The position numbers and the translations under genes were made by a program. From positions 1-43,914 of the forward strand of contig CALBGL010000093.1 of the NCBI GenBank assembly GCA_937892735.1: a stretch of DNA of 43,914 nt, read 5' to 3'. The notes below the pieces were generated by a model, which had not been told where the DNA came from, made no database searches, and saw only the letters and a program-made list of their open reading frames with translations. Below, in pieces: positions 40,056-43,914 of the stretch; position 1 is the stretch's first letter, and each line of letters starts with the position of its first letter. Source of the DNA: an uncultured Clostridia bacterium (GTDB lineage Bacteria > Bacillota > Clostridia > Lachnospirales > Bianqueaceae).

Positions 40056-41366
40056 TTAATAGAACGCGTGATAAATATTCGCAATCGTATCTTCAAAGTC
40101 TTCTTCCCGAATCCCGAGAATAATATTTAATTCGCTGGATCCCTGATCGATCATTCGAATATTTACGTCGGCTGAGGCTACTGCGGCGAAAACCTTCGAA
40201 GCCGTTCCTTTTACCTCTCGCATACCGCGCCCTACCACCGCTACCAGAGCCAACCCCCGATCCATACAAATGAAATCTGGATTGACCGCTCTGGCTAACG
40301 CGCTCAGAAGCAAATTCTCCCGTCCTGCAATCTCCTGTACACTGACAACGATACACATCGTATCGATTCCGGATGGCAAATGCTCGAAATTCACATTGAA
40401 GTCCTTCAACACCTGAAGCACTTTCAATACAAAACCAACTTCTTGGTTCATCATATCCTTCTCAATTCGAATGACCACGAATCCTTTTCGTCCCGCAATG
40501 CCTGTGATAATATCTCCACTCGGCTCTGCTCCGGCATGAGGTACGATCATCGTTCCTTCTGCCGCCGGATCATTCGTGTTCCGGATATTGATCGGAATGC
40601 CCGCCTCTTTCACTGGAAAGATCGATTCTGCATGCAGAACTGTGGCTCCCATGTAAGATAACTCCCGCAGCTCGCGATACGTAATCGTACGAATCGGACG
40701 AGGATTTTCCACGATACGGGGATCACATACCAGAAAACCAGAAACATCCGTCCAGTTCTCATACAAATCCGCATCGACCGCCTGTGCCACAATAGCTCCT
40801 GTAATATCAGAGCCACCTCGTGAAAATGTCTTAACGCTTCCGTCCGGCATAGAACCATAGAATCCCGGAATGACTGCTCGCTCGATCCGAGCCAGCTGCA
40901 TCCGCATGTTCTTAATTGTCTTTGCTGAATCATATCTTCCTTCTTCATCAAAAAAGACAACCTTTGCCGCGTCCAGGAAATCATAACCCAAAAACTGCGC
41001 CAGAAGAATCCCATTCAGGTATTCTCCCCGACTGGCCATATAATCCAGACTGCAACCGGACTGCAGGTGCTCTTCGATCTCTTCAAATTCATGCTTCAGC
41101 GTTGCCGCAAGTGCCAGCTCCGACGCGATAGAACGATAACGGTCCTTGACCTTCTCCCAGATCGACTGCCAATCGCCGCCCTCCTGAGCCGTCTTATGAC
41201 AAGCAATCAAAAGATCTGTCACCTTATCGTCATTTGAATACCGCTTTCCGGGAGCCGAAGGCACTACATAGCGGCGGCTTTCCTCTTCCAGAACGATCGC
41301 CGCAACCTTGCGGAACTGTCCCGCATCCGCCAGCGAACTGCCGCCAAACTTAACAACCTTCTTCAT
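40056..41366 (-). CDS. lysC: Aspartate kinase
   Basis: A 436-residue monofunctional aspartokinase, the first step of lysine, methionine, threonine and diaminopimelate synthesis. The N-terminal kinase domain shows MKKVVKFGGSSLADAGQFRK (KFGGSS), MASRGEYLNGILLAQFLGYD, and FSRGGSDITGAIVAQAVDAD. Two C-terminal ACT domains follow (FVVIRIEKDMMNQEVGFVLK; ALVAVVGRGMREVKGTASKV), so feedback inhibition by an amino acid is expected. The promoter is at 41445-41473. The leader carries only a short stem-loop; no lysine riboswitch is seen. Confidence 0.95.
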   Translation of the reverse strand: MKKVVKFGGSSLADAGQFRKVAAIVLEEESRRYVVPSAPGKRYSNDDKVTDLLIACHKTAQEGGDWQSIWEKVKDRYRSIASELALAATLKHEFEEIEEHLQSGCSLDYMASRGEYLNGILLAQFLGYDFLDAAKVVFFDEEGRYDSAKTIKNMRMQLARIERAVIPGFYGSMPDGSVKTFSRGGSDITGAIVAQAVDADLYENWTDVSGFLVCDPRIVENPRPIRTITYRELRELSYMGATVLHAESIFPVKEAGIPINIRNTNDPAAEGTMIVPHAGAEPSGDIITGIAGRKGFVVIRIEKDMMNQEVGFVLKVLQVLKDFNVNFEHLPSGIDTMCIVVSVQEIAGRENLLLSALARAVNPDFICMDRGLALVAVVGRGMREVKGTASKVFAAVASADVNIRMIDQGSSELNIILGIREEDFEDTIANIYHAFY

Positions 41367-41416
41367 AATTCAAAACTCCAGTATCCCATTATGATGATTG
41401 ATCCTACAAACCAACC

Positions 41417-41438
41417 ACAGCGGGGTAAATACCGCTGT
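41417..41438 (-). terminator. Stem-loop between purE and aspartate kinase
   Basis: ACAGCGG, 8 bases, CCGCTGT. On the minus strand it is followed by GGTTGGTTTG, a poor T-tract. It may end purE transcripts or sit as a leader hairpin of lysC, since the lysC promoter lies just upstream of it. Confidence 0.5.
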
Positions 41439-41444
41439 TCTGAT

Positions 41445-41473
41445 AGAATATCATATTTTAGATTCCAACGCAA
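41445..41473 (-). promoter_or_regulatory. lysC: Promoter of the aspartate kinase gene
   Basis: TTGCGT (41468-41473), 17-bp spacer, TATTCT (41445-41450) on the minus strand, about 80 bases before the ATG at 41366. Confidence 0.6.
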
Positions 41474-41526
41474 GAAAATTTTACATAAAAATTGACGAAA
41501 TTTCTTCTAAAGCCTCTGCATTTTCT

Positions 41527-42027
41527 TTATAACGCGGCTGCCAGTTCCTGCATTTTGCGATCTTTTTCTCGTACCGTCTCTGCCATTTCTTTCTTGCTCT
41601 CTGTCAACCGTCTGGTCAGCTCTTCATCCCCCAAGGCCAGGATTTGCACCGCCAGCGTTCCCGCATTGGCTGCCGCGTCGATTCCTACTGTTGCTACCGG
41701 TACTCCGGGAGGCATCTGTACCGTAGACAACAGAGCGTCCATTCCATCCAGCGCTGCAGATTTAAGAGGCAAACCAATGACCGGCAACACAGTATGCGCC
41801 GCCAGCACTCCACCCAGATGCGCTGCCATACCCGCTGCTGCGATGATGACTCCAAATCCGTTTGCTGCTGCGTTCTTCGCAAATTCACAAGCCTCCATGG
41901 GCGTTCTGTGCGCGCTCATCACATGCACTTCCGTCTCCACTCCAAATGATTTCAACTTGCTGACTGCCTTTTGTACTACTGGCCAATCACTATCGCTTCC
42001 CATGATCACTGCTGCTTTTCTAACCAT
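41527..42027 (-). CDS. purE: N5-carboxyaminoimidazole ribonucleotide mutase
   Basis: A 166-residue class I PurE that moves the carboxyl group from N5-CAIR to CAIR in purine synthesis. Signature sequences: AAVIMGSDSDWPVVQKAVSK, VHVMSAHRTPMEACEFAKNA (catalytic His), IIAAAGMAAHLGGVLAAHTV, and LSTVQMPPGVPVATVGID. AGGAGG precedes the ATG. It stands alone and is not in a purine operon; purK is not in the window. The promoter at 42060-42088 resembles that of purA. Confidence 0.97.
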   Translation of the reverse strand: MVRKAAVIMGSDSDWPVVQKAVSKLKSFGVETEVHVMSAHRTPMEACEFAKNAAANGFGVIIAAAGMAAHLGGVLAAHTVLPVIGLPLKSAALDGMDALLSTVQMPPGVPVATVGIDAAANAGTLAVQILALGDEELTRRLTESKKEMAETVREKDRKMQELAAAL

Positions 42028-42059
42028 CCCAAAGTTCCTCCTTTTCTTTCTCTAAGCTT

Positions 42060-42088
42060 AGTATAACGGCTTCCCGCCAAAAATGCAA
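42060..42088 (-). promoter_or_regulatory. purE: Promoter of purE
   Basis: TTGCAT (42083-42088), 17-bp spacer, TATACT (42060-42065) on the minus strand, 32 bases before purE. Confidence 0.75.
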
Positions 42089-42109
42089 CAGCTTTCTGCA
42101 AATTGCCCC

Positions 42110-42138
42110 TTGTTATCGGGCATGCTTCATAGTATAAT
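42110..42138 (+). promoter_or_regulatory. asnS: Promoter of asnS
   Basis: TTGTTA (42110-42115), 17-bp spacer, TATAAT (42133-42138). The leader to the ATG at 42178 is only about 33 bases, too short for a T-box. Confidence 0.75.
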
Positions 42139-42177
42139 GAAAATTACATTCCTACAGAACAGAAAGGAGGATTCCGC

Positions 42178-43623
42178 ATGGAATCTATTTTACTGCGTGA
42201 CCTTTACCAGAAGGATCATGCTCTTGCCTCGTCTCTGAATGGTCAAGAAATCACCGTCAGCGGATGGGTTCGTTCTATCCGCGATTCCAAATCGTTAGGG
42301 TTCATCATATTACATGATGGAACCTGTTTTCAAACGCTGCAGATCGTCTATGAACATGGCACGCTGCAGTCTTATCAGGATGGATCCGCTTCCTATGAAG
42401 GGGAAGAAGCCTTCAAGGCCGTGAGCCATATTACCATCGGTTCCGCCATCTTCATAACCGGGCGTCTGGTGCTGACGCCGGATGCCAAACAGCCTTTCGA
42501 GCTGCATGCGAAGAGTATCCTGCTCGAGGGCACTTCTGCCGCAGATTATCCGCTGCAAAAAAAACGCCATACTATGGAATATCTACGTACGGTCGCACAT
42601 CTGCGTCCCCGTACAAATACGTTCCAGGCTGTCTTTCGCGTTCGTTCTCTGGCAGCCTACGCCATCCATCAATTCTTCCAGGATCGCGGATTTGTCTATG
42701 TGCATACACCTCTGATTACCGGCAGCGACTGCGAAGGTGCCGGCGAGATGTTTCATGTCACCACACAGTCGCTGGGCTCGTATCCGGTGGACGATGAGGG
42801 ACATCCGGATCCTTCCAAAGATTTCTTCGGAAAACCGGCGAATCTGACCGTGAGCGGTCAGCTCAATGGGGAGACCTACGCTGCGGCTTTTCGCAACATC
42901 TATACCTTCGGCCCCACCTTCCGTGCCGAAAATTCCAATACCCCCCGGCATGCGGCGGAGTTTTGGATGATTGAGCCCGAAATCTCCTTTGCCGATCTCT
43001 CCGATGATATGGATCTGGCCGAAGCCATGATCAAATACATCGTGAACTACCTGATGGAACATGCCGCTGAAGAGCTCCAGTTCTTTGCCAATTTTGTAGA
43101 TAAGACCCTGATGGATCGTCTGAATTCCATTGTACAGAATGAATTTGCCCGTTGCACCTATACGGAGGCCATTCGTCTGCTCAGTGAAAGCGGTCATGAT
43201 TTTGAATACAAGCCCTACTGGGGATGCGATCTGCAGACAGAGCATGAACGCTACCTGACAGAGCATATCTTTGGAAAACCCGTTTTTGTCATTGATTATC
43301 CGAAGGAAATTAAGGCCTTTTATATGAAGCTGAATCCGGACGGCAAGACCGTTGCCGCCATGGATATGCTGGTGCCCGGCGTAGGTGAGCTGATTGGCGG
43401 CAGTCAGCGTGAGGATCATCTGGATACACTGCTCAAACGAATTCATGAGTTGGGTTTGAAAGAAGAGGACTACTGGTGGTATCTGGATCTGCGCCGCTAT
43501 GGCAGTAACCGTCATGCAGGCTTTGGTCTTGGTTTTGAGCGTCTGATCATGTATGTCACCGGCATGAGCAATATCCGTGACGTGATCCCCTATCCCCGTA
43601 CTGTTAAAAATCTGGACTTTTAA
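42178..43623 (+). CDS. asnS: Asparaginyl-tRNA synthetase
   Basis: A 481-residue class IIb aminoacyl-tRNA synthetase. The N-terminal OB fold for anticodon binding has EITVSGWVRSIRDSKSLGFI. The catalytic core shows motif 2 in TFGPTFRAENSNTPRHAAEF and motif 3 in GFGLGFERLIMYVTGMSNIR. The Asn-specific form is supported by FWMIEPEISFADLSDDMDLA and the ending RDVIPYPRTVKNLDF. AGGAGG lies upstream of the ATG. Direct charging means the cell need not rely only on the Asp-tRNA(Asn) amidation route. Confidence 0.96.
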   Translation: MESILLRDLYQKDHALASSLNGQEITVSGWVRSIRDSKSLGFIILHDGTCFQTLQIVYEHGTLQSYQDGSASYEGEEAFKAVSHITIGSAIFITGRLVLTPDAKQPFELHAKSILLEGTSAADYPLQKKRHTMEYLRTVAHLRPRTNTFQAVFRVRSLAAYAIHQFFQDRGFVYVHTPLITGSDCEGAGEMFHVTTQSLGSYPVDDEGHPDPSKDFFGKPANLTVSGQLNGETYAAAFRNIYTFGPTFRAENSNTPRHAAEFWMIEPEISFADLSDDMDLAEAMIKYIVNYLMEHAAEELQFFANFVDKTLMDRLNSIVQNEFARCTYTEAIRLLSESGHDFEYKPYWGCDLQTEHERYLTEHIFGKPVFVIDYPKEIKAFYMKLNPDGKTVAAMDMLVPGVGELIGGSQREDHLDTLLKRIHELGLKEEDYWWYLDLRRYGSNRHAGFGLGFERLIMYVTGMSNIRDVIPYPRTVKNLDF

Positions 43624-43629
43624 GATCTC

Positions 43630-43675
43630 GGGAGACGAGTGCTGACATGCCATCCGCGCTCGCCTTCTTTTTCTA
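43630..43675 (+). terminator. Likely terminator of asnS
   Basis: CGAGTGC pairs imperfectly with GCGCTCG and is followed by CCTTCTTTTTCTATTT. The stem is modest but the T-rich tail is clear. Confidence 0.55.
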
Positions 43676-43693
43676 TTTATAAGATGCAGAGAG

Positions 43694-43801
43694 ATGCCCT
43701 GTAACCTGTTGGAACACGACCTATCCCCCGCCCTGCCTGAAGATACACGGACGCTCCTATTTCATCCTTTCGAAATCAAGGCGCTCAAACTCTGGTTCTA
43801 A
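43694..43801 (+). pseudogene. C-terminal tail resembling GH38 alpha-mannosidase
   Basis: A 35-codon open frame: MPCNLLEHDLSPALPEDTRT followed by LLFHPFEIKALKLWF and a stop. The pattern NLLE...L.F.PFEIKTLKL is the usual C-terminal end of bacterial GH38 alpha-mannosidases. Everything upstream (about 800 residues) is missing; the same frame runs only to the asnS terminator area. No ribosome site is clear, so it is probably a leftover of a deleted gene. The 103-bp repeat begins 11 bases after the stop, as it does right after the TSCPD gene at copy A. Confidence 0.6.
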
Positions 43802-43811
43802 CAATCGGCCA

Positions 43812-43914
43812 ATAAAAAAAGGACTGTTGCAAAATGTCTACGATGTCTCACCATTTGCGCAGGATGAAAGAGTACAGTCTCCTAAGGAGTTCCGTAAATA
43901 TACGGACTCCTTTT
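43812..43914 (+). repeat. Dispersed repeat copy B (cut by window end)
   Basis: Plus-strand copy of the repeat at 28511-28409. It begins ATAAAAAAAGGACTGTTGC and ends, at the window edge, in the hairpin AAGGAGTTCCGTA/TACGGACTCCTT plus TTTT. There are ten differences in 103 positions, nine of them transitions, and no gaps. The open frame reads GLLQNVYDVSPFAQDERVQS then PKEFRKYTDSF and continues past the window. The full length cannot be judged here. Confidence 0.85.

Noticed and set aside
41367..41526. Possible lysine riboswitch upstream of aspartate kinase
   Set aside because: The leader from the promoter is about 75 bases with one short stem-loop; a lysine riboswitch needs about 170 bases with five helices.
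42139..42177. Possible T-box before asnS
   Set aside because: The leader is about 33 bases and lacks a T-box sequence or terminator.
42583..43653. Long minus-strand open frame (356 codons) opposite asnS
   Set aside because: The plus-strand frame is a full-length AsnS with all class II motifs and a ribosome site; the minus frame is its antisense shadow with no recognisable protein character.
1..43914. CRISPR array, prophage or complete insertion sequence
   Set aside because: No regularly spaced repeats, no integrase, structural phage gene or recognisable transposase were seen on either strand.

Overview
The window reads as chromosome of a low-to-mid GC Gram-positive anaerobe of the Clostridia (Bacillota). 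The evidence is the gene set (mecA, gdpP-rplI-dnaB, LCP protein, CIRCE-controlled Hsp20, MgtE, a CD1871A-type small CXXC protein, DUF1858 and TSCPD proteins, many small iron-sulfur proteins) together with strong AGGAGG ribosome sites and sigma-A promoters that almost always have 17-bp spacers. The family cannot be fixed from sequence alone. Most of the window is ordinary core genome. No phage, CRISPR array or complete insertion sequence is visible.

Layout. 0-1.7 kb: an overlapping three-gene redox operon (TlpA-like lipoprotein, a 48-residue CXXC membrane peptide, a polyferredoxin-type membrane protein). 1.8-4.1 kb: an iron alcohol dehydrogenase divergent from a LysR regulator, with an operator-like inverted repeat between them. 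4.1-12.2 kb: pyruvate kinase, an orphan fumarate-reductase-like flavoprotein, a MATE exporter, an LCP wall-polymer ligase, glycerate kinase and an XRE regulator. 12.2-18.2 kb: an unknown protein and purA, a DHHW/MBOAT polymer-acylation pair, MecA, a DUF1858 protein and a 2[4Fe-4S] ferredoxin. 18.2-23.6 kb: the gdpP-rplI-dnaB operon, ending in a C39-like protein whose start codon abuts the dnaB stop. 23.6-24.3 kb: a decayed coding stretch, then two tandem tRNA-Pro genes. 24.4-28.2 kb: a DUF308 membrane protein, Hsp20, a VanZ/serine-hydrolase pair and acyl carrier protein.

28.2-29.95 kb is a gene graveyard. It holds a 103-bp dispersed repeat, a TSCPD gene, a broken flavodiiron/rubredoxin gene, a GNAT acetyltransferase and a broken ORF upstream of it. 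30-32.8 kb: an M50 protease, a VanY-like peptidase and a NYN/PIN-like protein with an AT-hook-like tail. 32.8-36.5 kb: a small fucose operon (fucI, fucU, a Gfo/Idh/MocA oxidoreductase) without kinase, aldolase or transporter. 36.5-43.6 kb: a membrane GT2, mgtE convergent on a sigma factor, aspartate kinase, purE and asnS. The right edge carries a 35-codon tail resembling a GH38 alpha-mannosidase C-terminus and an inverted second copy of the repeat.

The points most worth following are the near-identical, gap-free 103-bp repeat pair carrying a terminator-like hairpin, the flavorubredoxin pseudogene, the compact redox operon with its easily missed 48-residue protein, and the C39-like protein coupled to dnaB. 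Nothing seen here is clearly a new defence or mobile system.
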